Positions 8,296-15,746 of a DNA stretch of 64,000 bases are shown here, piece after piece. The notes below the pieces were generated by a model. The model ran no database searches. It had not been told where the DNA came from and worked only from the letters and a program-made list of their open reading frames with translations. Position 1 is the stretch's first letter. Each line of letters starts with the position of its first letter. Both the position numbers and the translations under genes were made by a program. The stretch comes from Caballeronia arvi (lineage in GTDB: Bacteria; Pseudomonadota; Gammaproteobacteria; Burkholderiales; Burkholderiaceae), in the NCBI RefSeq assembly GCF_001544695.2, contig NZ_FCOM02000049.1, forward strand, positions 1 to 64,000. Reading direction: 5' to 3'.

Positions 8296-8951
8296 CTGCG
8301 GATCTCCGCTCTGGAGGGGGCCGGGCCCGGTGCTTTGCGATTATTGTCTGCGACGGTTTAATTCGGGAAACATTCGTCGCGGGAGAGCTAGTGTTTGTCG
8401 GAATCGTCAGGTCCGATTGTGTATGCGTATGAAGATTGTATCGTCCGGCATCGCAAAAAAAGCAGGACGATCGGTCAATCAGCGCCGACGCGCGAGCAGG
8501 ACGGCGACGCACTGCGAAAGGCACATTACATCGCAGGACGGGACCGCGAGCGTCAGTACATTTAGCGCATGGTCTTGCCCGCTATTCTCGAGGTGAGACC
8601 GATGAAACGCTTGACCGCTCAGGCGATTTTCCATCCGTTCGTGGCTTTATCGACGCTCTATTTGACAGAGTTATTAAGCCGATCCGATTTTGGTCTTTCA
8701 GGCACGCTTTTCGTACTCGCGACGAAATCGTTATCTCGCATCGTGAATGCGCTGAGAAGTAATACCGTCTGATTAAAAAACCGTCAGATTTAAGAGATCA
8801 CTGAAAAAACGTAATAAAACTTAAAACGGGTAAGAAGACAAAATATGAACGTATACGCTTCTACTTACGGAATGTAGGCAACGGCGCGGAATCGGAACAC
8901 TCTACCGGCGTCGTGGCCTCTCCGAAAATATATATAGAACCTGAGAGATCG
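8296..8951. other. AT-richer intergenic stretch with one doubtful small ORF
   Basis: About 655 bases without a recognised gene other than the small ORF at 8602. The part 8760-8880 is markedly more AT-rich than the flanks. It contains a near-direct repeat, CCGTCTGATTAAA (from 8765) and CCGTCAGATTTAA (from 8781). Such AT-rich segments are typical of promoters bound by nucleoid proteins. No tRNA or small RNA could be recognised. Confidence 0.4.
8602..8772 (+). CDS. Possible small hydrophobic protein
   Basis: A 56-residue ORF starting MKRLTAQAIFHPFVALSTLY with one potential membrane helix and basic ends. The main support is a good ribosome site, GAGG, eight bases before the ATG, in a region lacking competing genes. 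Codon use is less GC-biased than in neighbouring genes. No family recognised; it could equally be chance. Confidence 0.3.
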   Translation: MKRLTAQAIFHPFVALSTLYLTELLSRSDFGLSGTLFVLATKSLSRIVNALRSNTV

Positions 8952-9203
8952 ATGACCCAACCCGAAGACGTCGTCTATAAAGGACACGTACTGAGCGCGA
9001 CCGCCCTACCGGACCAGGACAAATACGCGGCGATGCTCGTCGTTCGAGAACCGGGCGGCACGCGCCGCGCAAGCGGCACGCTCGGCGAGTTTGCAAGTGC
9101 GATCGGCGCCGTGCGCTATGCATTCGCTTATGGCATGGCCGAAATCGATCACCGGCAGTCTGCACAGAACGCGCGCCATTCTCACGGCGCGAGCATTCGC
9201 TAG
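8952..9203 (+). CDS. Small hypothetical protein
   Basis: An 83-residue soluble protein starting MTQPEDVVYKGHVLSATALP. The pattern is alternating beta-type stretches (VVYKGHVLSATA, YAAMLVVREPGG) followed by a helix (SAIGAVRYAFAYGMAEIDH). This composition resembles small stress-associated proteins often seen in Burkholderia, but no family can be named with confidence. ATG 8952 is preferred to the upstream GTG at 8913 because the conserved-looking part starts there. It is followed by a second small gene in the same direction. Confidence 0.55.
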   Translation: MTQPEDVVYKGHVLSATALPDQDKYAAMLVVREPGGTRRASGTLGEFASAIGAVRYAFAYGMAEIDHRQSAQNARHSHGASIR

Positions 9204-9277
9204 CACGCATCATCTCGAGCGATAGCGGCCGCACGCGAGCCGCTCCCGCCTCCCATCAATTCCGACGAGACGAATCT

Positions 9278-9535
9278 ATGATTATTTATCATCGGGGCGC
9301 GGCTTTTCAGCCCGCTGCCAACCGTGTGGGCAATGCTTTCGTCGCGACCGCTTCGATTCTGGAAGAGGACGGCCACGCAACCTCTCTCGGCAATCTGGGT
9401 GCGTTCGCCAGCAAGGACGGCGCGCTCGGCTTCGCGGTCCGGTGCGCCACCGCATTTCTCGACGGGGACGAATTGCCCTTGCCGCCTTTCCAGTTGACGC
9501 TGCAAAAAAGCTGCAACGTATCGGGCGTTGCGTAA
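9278..9535 (+). CDS. Small hypothetical protein
   Basis: 85 residues, starting MIIYHRGAAFQPAANRVGNA. The strand-rich core (FVATASILEEDGHATSLGNLG, ALGFAVRCATAFLDGDEL) suggests a compact beta fold with a C-terminal helix. It lies 74 bp after the preceding small gene and is convergent with the DUF1488 gene (stop 9549). No function can be assigned. The upstream ribosome site is weak (GACGAGACG). Confidence 0.5.
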   Translation: MIIYHRGAAFQPAANRVGNAFVATASILEEDGHATSLGNLGAFASKDGALGFAVRCATAFLDGDELPLPPFQLTLQKSCNVSGVA

Positions 9536-9548
9536 CGCGGAATCTCGC

Positions 9549-9854
9549 TCAGGCCGCGCTCGAAGAGCTACGACCGCGCGCCTCGCGGAACCGGAAGAAT
9601 CCGCTGCGCAGCATCACCGACGTTCCTCCGACGCGGTTCAGCAAGTGTTCGGCCGCGCCTTCGATCGATGATCGATGGCTCTCGAAGGCCCGCTGCAAAT
9701 CTTCCTCTCGCCATGACGCGGCGCCGAAGTGATCTTCGAGCGCCTCCGCGGAAATCGTGCACTGGACGTGCTCGCCATCGGCGACGGCCGCGAACGTGAG
9801 CGAAGGGACATCGCCCTGATAGACGGGCGCCTGACTCGGAAACTTGATGTTCAT
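9549..9854 (-). CDS. DUF1488 family protein
   Basis: 101 residues starting MNIKFPSQAPVYQGDVPSLT. The family pattern is clear: short N-terminal strand, FAAVADGEHVQCTISAEALE, then DHFGA and a helix ending in AEHLLNRVGG. DUF1488 proteins are small, single-domain and of unknown role. The ribosome site GAGG lies six bases before ATG. The start is 85 bp from a perfect FNR/Anr-type box, which it shares with the divergent Cys-rich gene. Confidence 0.8.
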   Translation of the reverse strand: MNIKFPSQAPVYQGDVPSLTFAAVADGEHVQCTISAEALEDHFGAASWREEDLQRAFESHRSSIEGAAEHLLNRVGGTSVMLRSGFFRFREARGRSSSSAA

Positions 9855-9938
9855 GCCGGACCTCGTGAGCGATGTTGCACGGAGTTTCGACGGACAAAAG
9901 ATATCCCTTCAGTCTCCGCGATCGTTCATCGTCGCGTA

Positions 9939-9952
9939 TTGATCCAGATCAA
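9939..9952. promoter_or_regulatory. Perfect FNR/Anr-type box in a divergent promoter region
   Basis: TTGAT-CCAG-ATCAA matches the FNR/Anr consensus TTGAT-N4-ATCAA at every defined base. The dyad extends outward to 10-bp arms (9935-9944 and 9947-9956) around a 2-base centre. It lies midway between the DUF1488 start (9854, minus) and the small Cys-rich gene start (10042, plus). Oxygen-responsive control of one or both is inferred from the consensus. Confidence 0.72.
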
Positions 9953-10041
9953 TACGGGCTGTCCGGTTATGCATGCTGCCGCCGCCCTGCGCAACGGCGT
10001 GTACGATAGAAACCGTTGACCAACGCGTTTCAGGAGCCGCC

Positions 10042-10236
10042 ATGAAAGCGGTGTGCCCGCTGCACGGGCCGACCACCATCATTCGCACGAACGCATACGG
10101 CTTTCCGGTCTATGCGTGCTGCTGCGACGACCTGCCCTATGTCACGCCGCCGGATGCATGCACGAGAGCGCCGACGCAACGCGGCGCTCCCGCCGAGCCG
10201 CAACAGCCCCGGCGCCCCAAGACTGCGAAGGAATGA
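10042..10236 (+). CDS. Small cysteine-rich protein
   Basis: 64 residues starting MKAVCPLHGPTTIIRTNAYG. Four cysteines and one histidine cluster in CPLHGP and YACCCDD, a pattern that could bind Zn or a metal cluster. The C-terminus is Pro/Arg/Ala-rich and probably disordered. The ATG has a strong ribosome site (CAGGAG). The gene begins 90 bp after a perfect FNR/Anr box, so induction at low oxygen is plausible. No family recognised. It is convergent with the AAHS transporter gene. Confidence 0.6.
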   Translation: MKAVCPLHGPTTIIRTNAYGFPVYACCCDDLPYVTPPDACTRAPTQRGAPAEPQQPRRPKTAKE

Positions 10237-10248
10237 GCGCGCAGCACG

Positions 10249-11595
10249 TCAAGCCGGATCGGCTTGCGCGGCAGTCACGGCCATGCGGTCCTGTCGAGGC
10301 CGGCGCGCGTTGATCAGGCAAACCGCCAGCATCGCGATCACACCCGGAATGGCGATAGCGACGAAGTTCTGCTGAAGCGGCAAGGCCTTGCTCACGAGAA
10401 AGCCGATCACGATAGGCGCGAGAATCGCACCGCTGCGCCCGACACCCGATGCCCAGCCGATGCCCGTCGAGCGAATGGCCGTCGGATAGAACTGTCCCGC
10501 GAAGGCATACGTGACGATCTGCGTGCCGATGGTCGATGCGCCAGCGAGCCCTACGAGGAAGAACAGCACACCGACCGGAACCTTCACGCCCAACAGGCTG
10601 ATGGAGATGGCAGCGAGCGCATACATCGCGATCAGCACGTATTTGATGTTGAATCGGTCGGCCAGCCAGCCACCGCCGATTGCGCCGATCATCGCGCCGA
10701 AGTTCAGCACGAGAACGAACGTGAGCGCCGAGCCAAGGCTGTGCCCGGCGCCTGCCATCAGTTTCGTCAGCCACGAGCTCAACGCGTAGACCATGAAGAG
10801 GCACATGAAGAACGCGATCCACAGCATGACCGTGCTCACGCCGCGGCCGTCTGCGAAGAGGCGGCTGATCGTCGAGCCGGACGCTGCTTCGCGCTCGGAA
10901 AGCGAGAAGTCATCGGCTTGCTGCGGCACGTATGCGGGTTCGATGCGCGGCAGAATCTTTTTCAACGTCTCCACACGGCCCGTGCGGATGAGAAACCCGA
11001 GCGACTCGGGCATGTACTTGAGGATCACGGGCGCGAGAAGCGCGGGCAATCCCGCCGCGAAGAATACGGATTGCCAGCCGTAACGCTCGATCATCGCCTT
11101 GCCGACGAGCGCCGCGAGCATGCCGCCGACGGAGTAGCCGCTGAACATGACCGTCACCATCGTGCTGCGGATCTTGCGCGGCGAGTACTCGGTCATCTGC
11201 GCGACGACGTTCGGCATGACGCCGCCGATGCCCAGTCCCGCAAGAAAGCGTGCGATCCCGAACGTGAGCGGATCTTTCGTGAAGCCCGCTGCGGCGGTGA
11301 ATATGCTGAAGAGGAGAAGGCAAATCACGATCGCGGGTACACGGCCGATTCTGTCGGCGATCGTTCCCAGGAAAACCGCGCCTATCATCATGCCGAGCAA
11401 CGCGGAACTCACCATGAATCCGGCGCTGGTCGCCTGAACGCCCATGTCCTTCATGATCGATGGCAACGCGATGCCTACGACCGCGAGATCATAGCCATCG
11501 AAAATAATGATGAGCGCGCACCAGAAGAGAAGCAGCACGTGGTATTTCCTGAATCTGGCATCGTCGCATAGCTTTTGAACATCGATTTGACGCAT
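10249..11595 (-). CDS. MFS transporter, aromatic acid:H+ symporter (AAHS) family
   Basis: 448 residues, ~12 helices. The helix-1 motif FDGYDLAVVGIALPSIMKDMG is the signature of AAHS carriers (PcaK, BenK, MucK), in which the Asp residues are needed for aromatic acid transport. LGTIADRIGRVPAIVICL after helix 2 is the standard MFS loop motif. It lies next to the mandelate racemase gene, divergently transcribed, and a few kb from benABCD-catA. Uptake of benzoate, mandelate, muconate or a related acid is therefore the likely role; the sequence alone does not separate these. Confidence 0.88.
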   Translation of the reverse strand: MRQIDVQKLCDDARFRKYHVLLLFWCALIIIFDGYDLAVVGIALPSIMKDMGVQATSAGFMVSSALLGMMIGAVFLGTIADRIGRVPAIVICLLLFSIFTAAAGFTKDPLTFGIARFLAGLGIGGVMPNVVAQMTEYSPRKIRSTMVTVMFSGYSVGGMLAALVGKAMIERYGWQSVFFAAGLPALLAPVILKYMPESLGFLIRTGRVETLKKILPRIEPAYVPQQADDFSLSEREAASGSTISRLFADGRGVSTVMLWIAFFMCLFMVYALSSWLTKLMAGAGHSLGSALTFVLVLNFGAMIGAIGGGWLADRFNIKYVLIAMYALAAISISLLGVKVPVGVLFFLVGLAGASTIGTQIVTYAFAGQFYPTAIRSTGIGWASGVGRSGAILAPIVIGFLVSKALPLQQNFVAIAIPGVIAMLAVCLINARRPRQDRMAVTAAQADPA

Positions 11596-11691
11596 GTTGT
11601 CTCCTTTACTTTAGGTACTTCATTGAATTCCGCGATTTTGTTTTTTATCGATTCGACGGCTCACTGCACATGCGGCACGTGCGCGTTTTCG

Positions 11692-11716
11692 CTTGCCGCA
11701 TGCGAACTGCGGCAAG
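11692..11716. promoter_or_regulatory. 9-bp inverted repeat in the AAHS transporter / racemase divergent region
   Basis: CTTGCCGCA (11692-11700) and TGCGGCAAG (11708-11716) are perfect inverted repeats around TGCGAAC. The site lies in the 297-bp region between two divergent starts (11595 and 11893). No T-tract follows, so an operator is more likely than a terminator. The cognate regulator is not evident. The rest of the region holds no ORF I can support. Confidence 0.45.
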
Positions 11717-11892
11717 GGCGTGCTTTCGGTGATGTCTTTCTGGTTGACGGACTGCGTTGACGTGCTTATCGGACAGTCGGCTCAGAATAGGCGAGCCGGT
11801 CATGCAGCGTCCAATACCGATTGAGTCGCAGGCTATACCTTGCAGGAATGAAAGCACATCAATCCCGAATCCCTATGACAAAGGTGCAAGCC

Positions 11893-12972
11893 ATGGACGA
11901 CATCAAGATCACTGACCTTCGCACGCGTGCGGTCAACGTGCCTTTGCAATACACGCTCAAGACTGCGGGCGGCACGATTGCCACCGTCCCGCTCGTGCTC
12001 ATCGACTTGCTGACCGACGCGAACGTTACGGGTCATGCATACGTTTTCACGTACACGCCGCTTGCATTGAAGCCGATTCAAAGCCTGCTCGATGAACTCG
12101 GGGCTGTCGTGAATGGATTGCCGCTCGCGCCGTTCGAGATCGACCGTGTCTTGAATGCGCGCTTCCGGCTTCTCGGGCATACGGGCCTGGTTCGCATCGC
12201 GACCGCTGGTATCGATATGGCCGCGTGGGACGCAAAGGCCAAAGCGCATCGGCTGCCGCTGGTCGAACTGCTGGGTGGAAGAGCGCGCCCGATTCCCGCC
12301 TACGACAGCCACGGCATGGACGATGTTGAACTCGGCACGAAGCGGGCACGCGACGCTGTCGAAGCTGGCTTCAAGGCTATCAAGACCAAAGCGGGCTATG
12401 CGACCCTCGAACGCGATCTCGAAGTCACTCGCGCAATCAAACAAGTGACCGGCGATTCCGTCGAACTGATGATCGATTACAACCAGGGCTTGTCCGTTCC
12501 GGAAGCCAGACGCCGCGGCCGCGCACTGGAAGCGGAAGGCATCGCGTGGATCGAAGAGCCTACGCTGCAACACGACTATGCAGGACACGCATCGATACGC
12601 GAGGCCTTGCGCATTCCGGTGCAGATCGGCGAGAACTGGTTCGGCCCGGAAGACATGCAGAAAGCTATCGACGCCCAGGCTTGCGATCTCTGCATGCCCG
12701 ATGTCATGAAGATCGGCGGTGTGACGGGCTGGCTCAAAGCAAGCGCGCTCGCCGAGCAACATGGCTTGCCCATGTCGAGCCATATCTTTCAGGAGTTCAG
12801 CGCGCATCTGCTCGCGGTGACGCCGACCGCGCATTACCTCGAACGCATGGATCTCGCCGGCCCGATCCTCGATCCGGTGCTTCGCTTCGAGGATGGCAAT
12901 GCACTCATCGGCGATGAACCGGGCGCCGGCATTCGCTGGCGCGAAGACGAATTCAGCCGCTTTCTCGTCTAG
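11893..12972 (+). CDS. mdlA: Mandelate racemase (enolase superfamily)
   Basis: Interconverts R- and S-mandelate by proton transfer at the alpha carbon, with Mg. The protein is 359 residues, the length I recall for Pseudomonas MdlA, and follows it closely throughout. The racemase-specific residues are all seen: KTKAGY (the KxK bases), DYNQ, EEPT and GENW (three metal ligands), MPDVMKIGG (Asp of the dyad), SSHIFQE (catalytic His) and YLERMD (final Glu). ATG at 11893 has AAGG about eight bases upstream; earlier in-frame ATGs at 11848 and 11875 have poorer sites. It is divergent from the AAHS transporter and next to the benzoate cluster. No mdlB, mdlC or mdlD is present in the window. Confidence 0.82.
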   Translation: MDDIKITDLRTRAVNVPLQYTLKTAGGTIATVPLVLIDLLTDANVTGHAYVFTYTPLALKPIQSLLDELGAVVNGLPLAPFEIDRVLNARFRLLGHTGLVRIATAGIDMAAWDAKAKAHRLPLVELLGGRARPIPAYDSHGMDDVELGTKRARDAVEAGFKAIKTKAGYATLERDLEVTRAIKQVTGDSVELMIDYNQGLSVPEARRRGRALEAEGIAWIEEPTLQHDYAGHASIREALRIPVQIGENWFGPEDMQKAIDAQACDLCMPDVMKIGGVTGWLKASALAEQHGLPMSSHIFQEFSAHLLAVTPTAHYLERMDLAGPILDPVLRFEDGNALIGDEPGAGIRWREDEFSRFLV

Positions 12973-12987
12973 ACGCCGCCGTTTCCC

Positions 12988-13386
12988 TCAATCCGGCAAT
13001 ACCGCCACGGCCTTGATTTCGACGATATAGCCCGCCGCACCGCCGAGCATGTGCGCGCCGATCGCAGTCCAGGCCGGCAGCGGTTCCGTGTTGAGATAGC
13101 GCTCGCGCACCTGCATGAACAAGGGCAGATCGCGCATGTCGGTGTGGAACGTGGTGACATCGACGACATCGCTCAACGATGCGCCCGCCGCCTCCAGCAC
13201 GACCTTGAGGTTATCGAATGCCTGCACGATCTGCGCCTCGCGGCCTTCGACCAGCTGCATCGCCGCATCGCGACCGATCTGACCGGACACATAGATCGTG
13301 CGGCCCACCTTCACGGCGGGCGCGTAGCGAATCTTCTCGTACACCGCTTCCATGCCCGCGGGAATGACTGCTTTGCGTTCACTCAT
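12988..13386 (-). CDS. RidA-family protein (reactive intermediate deaminase)
   Basis: 132 residues. Contains VGRTIYVSGQIGRDAAMQLV and IVQAFDNLKVVLEAAGASLSDVVDVTTFHTD, the YjgF/YER057c/UK114 pattern of a homotrimeric hydrolase or ligand-binding protein. The family's key Arg, usually in a C-terminal RxxxG-type segment, is not obvious: the corresponding part reads PAWTAIGAHMLGG, so substrate use may differ from true RidA. Last gene of the catA-benABCD strand, 18 bp after benD, so a role in the benzoate operon is possible. Confidence 0.82.
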   Translation of the reverse strand: MSERKAVIPAGMEAVYEKIRYAPAVKVGRTIYVSGQIGRDAAMQLVEGREAQIVQAFDNLKVVLEAAGASLSDVVDVTTFHTDMRDLPLFMQVRERYLNTEPLPAWTAIGAHMLGGAAGYIVEIKAVAVLPD

Positions 13387-13404
13387 GTCACGTCTCCTAT
13401 GGCA

Positions 13405-14181
13405 TCAGCCGTTGTCGCCGCCAGCGACCGGCAGCACCGCGCCGGTGATATAGCTCGCCTCGTCCGAAGCGAGGAACAGGATCGGCGCGACCTGTTCGTC
13501 GAGGCTGCCGTAGCGCTTGAAGAAGGTCGATTCCCTGACCTGCGTCACCGCCTCGCTCATCCAGACGCGTTCCTGCTCGCTGTCGCCCGCTGCGTTGCGC
13601 GGCACGCGTCGCGGCGGCGCTTCGGTACCGCCCGGCGCTGCGGCGACCACACGGATGTTGTGCTCCGCGTATTCCATCGCCAGCGATTGCGTCATCGCGT
13701 TCACGCCGCCCTTCGCCGCCGAGTACGGCACGCGCCGGATGCCGCGCGTCGCGTTCGACGATACGTTGACGATCGTCCCGCCGTCACGCTCCATCAAATG
13801 CGGCAACACTGCATGACACGCGTACAGCGTCGGCATGAGCGAACGGCGAATCTCCGCGTCGATCTGCGCGGGCTCGAACTCCGCGAACGGCCGCATGCGG
13901 ATCGCGCCGCCAACGCCGTTGACGAGAATGTCGATGCCGCCGAACGTGCGCACCGCAAAGGCCATCGCCGCTGCTGCGCCTTCATAGGTTTCGAGATCGG
14001 CGACGAATCCTGCCGTATCCGCGCCCTGCGCTTCGGCCGCGACTTCGGCGACGAAGTCGGCGCGATCGACCAGCAGCACCTTCGCGCCCTCGGCCGCCGC
14101 ACGCAACGCCACGCCGCGCCCGATGCCCTGCGCCGCGCCGGTCACGACCATCACCTTGCCGGCAAATCGTTCCGTGCTCAT
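13405..14181 (-). CDS. benD: Benzoate cis-diol dehydrogenase BenD
   Basis: Oxidises and decarboxylates 1,6-dihydroxycyclohexa-2,4-diene-1-carboxylate to catechol with NAD. 258 residues with TGAAQGIG at 14-21 (cofactor), NGVGG, NVSSNA (catalytic Ser) and YSAAKGG (catalytic Tyr and Lys), all typical of SDR dehydrogenases. It directly follows benC with a 4-base ATGA overlap, which fixes the start at 14181 rather than the longer frame. Position after benABC makes BenD a secure call. Confidence 0.95.
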   Translation of the reverse strand: MSTERFAGKVMVVTGAAQGIGRGVALRAAAEGAKVLLVDRADFVAEVAAEAQGADTAGFVADLETYEGAAAAMAFAVRTFGGIDILVNGVGGAIRMRPFAEFEPAQIDAEIRRSLMPTLYACHAVLPHLMERDGGTIVNVSSNATRGIRRVPYSAAKGGVNAMTQSLAMEYAEHNIRVVAAAPGGTEAPPRRVPRNAAGDSEQERVWMSEAVTQVRESTFFKRYGSLDEQVAPILFLASDEASYITGAVLPVAGGDNG

Positions 14182-15206
14182 GCGGCCACCGGCGCTGCGT
14201 TGGGCGTGAACTTCTCGTAGTGGAAGCTGTTCGGCTTCACGCCGTTGTCGTCGAAATGTTTGCGCACCGCATCGACCATCGGCGGCGGCCCGCACAGATA
14301 CACATCGACGTCGCCATCATTCAGCGATTCGGCCGGCATATGCTGCGTCACCCAGCCCTTGCGCGGATGATTCGAATCCGCATCGGCGACGACGGTGCTG
14401 TAGGTAAAGTTCGGCAACTTCGCGACGTACGCCTCGATCGCTTCGACCTGCACGAGATCGAGATCGCGCGTCACGCCATAGATCAGGTGAATCTGCTGCT
14501 GCGAGTTCGTACGCGCGAGCACTTCGAGCATCGACAGGAACGGCGCGAGACCCGTGCCGCCCGCGAGGAACAACAGCGGCCGCTCCACCGCGCGCAGATA
14601 GAAGCTGCCGAGCGGTCCGGTCAGCTCGACCGTGCCGCCGGCCTGTGCGGATTCGAGCCACGTGCTCATCACGCCGCCGGGAATCTTCTTGATGAGGAAG
14701 CTGATCTTAGCTTCGCCCGGTGCCGACGAGAACGAATACGAACGATGCTGCCCGCTGCCTGGCACATCGATATTCACGTACTGGCCCGGCAGAAACACGG
14801 GCGCAGTCGTGGCCACATCGACATTCAGTTCGAGCACGACGGCGGCATCGTTATGCGGCTCGATCTTCGTGACCGTCGCGGCGAACTTGCTTTGCGCGGT
14901 CTTGCACGCGGTGGACGACGCCGGAATCGCGATCACGCAATCGCTCGACGGCACCATCTGGCACGTCAGCACGAGACCGCTTTCCTTTTCATCGTCGCTC
15001 AACGCGTCTTCGATGTAGTCGTCGCCGAGATCGTAGGCGCCGCTTTCCGCGCGGCATTTGCAGGTGCCGCACACGCCGTCGGAGCAATCCATCGGCAGGT
15101 TGATCTTGGCGCGAAAGGCGGCATCGAGCACCTTCTCACCCGCCTTGCATTCCACAAAGCGCGTCACGCCGTCTTCGAAATTCAGTGCAATGTTGTAGCT
15201 GGACAT
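14178..15206 (-). CDS. benC: Benzoate 1,2-dioxygenase reductase BenC
   Basis: Transfers electrons from NADH via FAD and a plant-type [2Fe-2S] centre to BenAB. 342 residues. The ferredoxin domain comes first, with Cys41, Cys46, Cys49 (CSDGVCGTC) and Cys82. An FAD domain (HRSYSFSSAPG) and an NAD domain (LFLAGGTGLAPFLSMLEVL, YLCGPPPMVDAV) follow. ATG at 15206 has GGAGG upstream and gives the usual start MSSYNIALNFEDGVTRFVEC; the frame upstream to 15239 is not needed. 51 bp after benB, overlapping benD. Confidence 0.96.
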   Translation of the reverse strand: MSSYNIALNFEDGVTRFVECKAGEKVLDAAFRAKINLPMDCSDGVCGTCKCRAESGAYDLGDDYIEDALSDDEKESGLVLTCQMVPSSDCVIAIPASSTACKTAQSKFAATVTKIEPHNDAAVVLELNVDVATTAPVFLPGQYVNIDVPGSGQHRSYSFSSAPGEAKISFLIKKIPGGVMSTWLESAQAGGTVELTGPLGSFYLRAVERPLLFLAGGTGLAPFLSMLEVLARTNSQQQIHLIYGVTRDLDLVQVEAIEAYVAKLPNFTYSTVVADADSNHPRKGWVTQHMPAESLNDGDVDVYLCGPPPMVDAVRKHFDDNGVKPNSFHYEKFTPNAAPVAA

Positions 15207-15257
15207 GTTGCCTCCTTCCTTCCAATCTCTTCCCGACACGGGGGCTTCAGACGGGCT

Positions 15258-15746
15258 TCAGACGTGATAGACGTCGAGCACCTGACGGATGTAGTCGTTC
15301 TTCAACACAATCTTCTTGTGCGCGATCACCAGAATGTCGCCGACCTTTCGCAGCGTCACGAAGATCGTCCCGAAGAACTGATCGTTCGTCTTGTAGCGAT
15401 GATTCAGCGTGTTGAAGTTGTAGCGCACGTCGACTTCGTTCTCGCGCTCGGCCAGCACTTCCACATTGGTGACGTTGTGGCTCGTGCGCGGCTCGGGCAT
15501 CGAAGCGCCGCTGCGCTCGGTCTTGATGCGGAACACGCGGTCTTCGAGGCCGCCACGGTCCGGGTAATACATCAACGAAATCTGGCTCTCGTGATCTTCG
15601 GTGATCTGATCGTCGTCGTCCCAGGCGGGCATCCAGTAAGTGACGTCTTCGGCGTAGCAGCCGAGCCACTCGTCCCACTGACGGTCATCGAGCAGACGCG
15701 CTTCGCGATACAGCGTCGAGCAGATTTTCTGGTAATCGAAGCTCAT
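15258..15746 (-). CDS. benB: Benzoate 1,2-dioxygenase small subunit BenB
   Basis: 162 residues, starting MSFDYQKICSTLYREARLLD. It has the ring-hydroxylating dioxygenase beta-subunit features LDDRQWDEWLGCYAEDVTYW and RTSHNVTNVEV, and the usual C-terminal segment IVLKNDYIRQVLDVYHV. The beta subunit is structural in the alpha3beta3 oxygenase. Its ATG overlaps the benA stop by four bases. Confidence 0.96.
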   Translation of the reverse strand: MSFDYQKICSTLYREARLLDDRQWDEWLGCYAEDVTYWMPAWDDDDQITEDHESQISLMYYPDRGGLEDRVFRIKTERSGASMPEPRTSHNVTNVEVLAERENEVDVRYNFNTLNHRYKTNDQFFGTIFVTLRKVGDILVIAHKKIVLKNDYIRQVLDVYHV

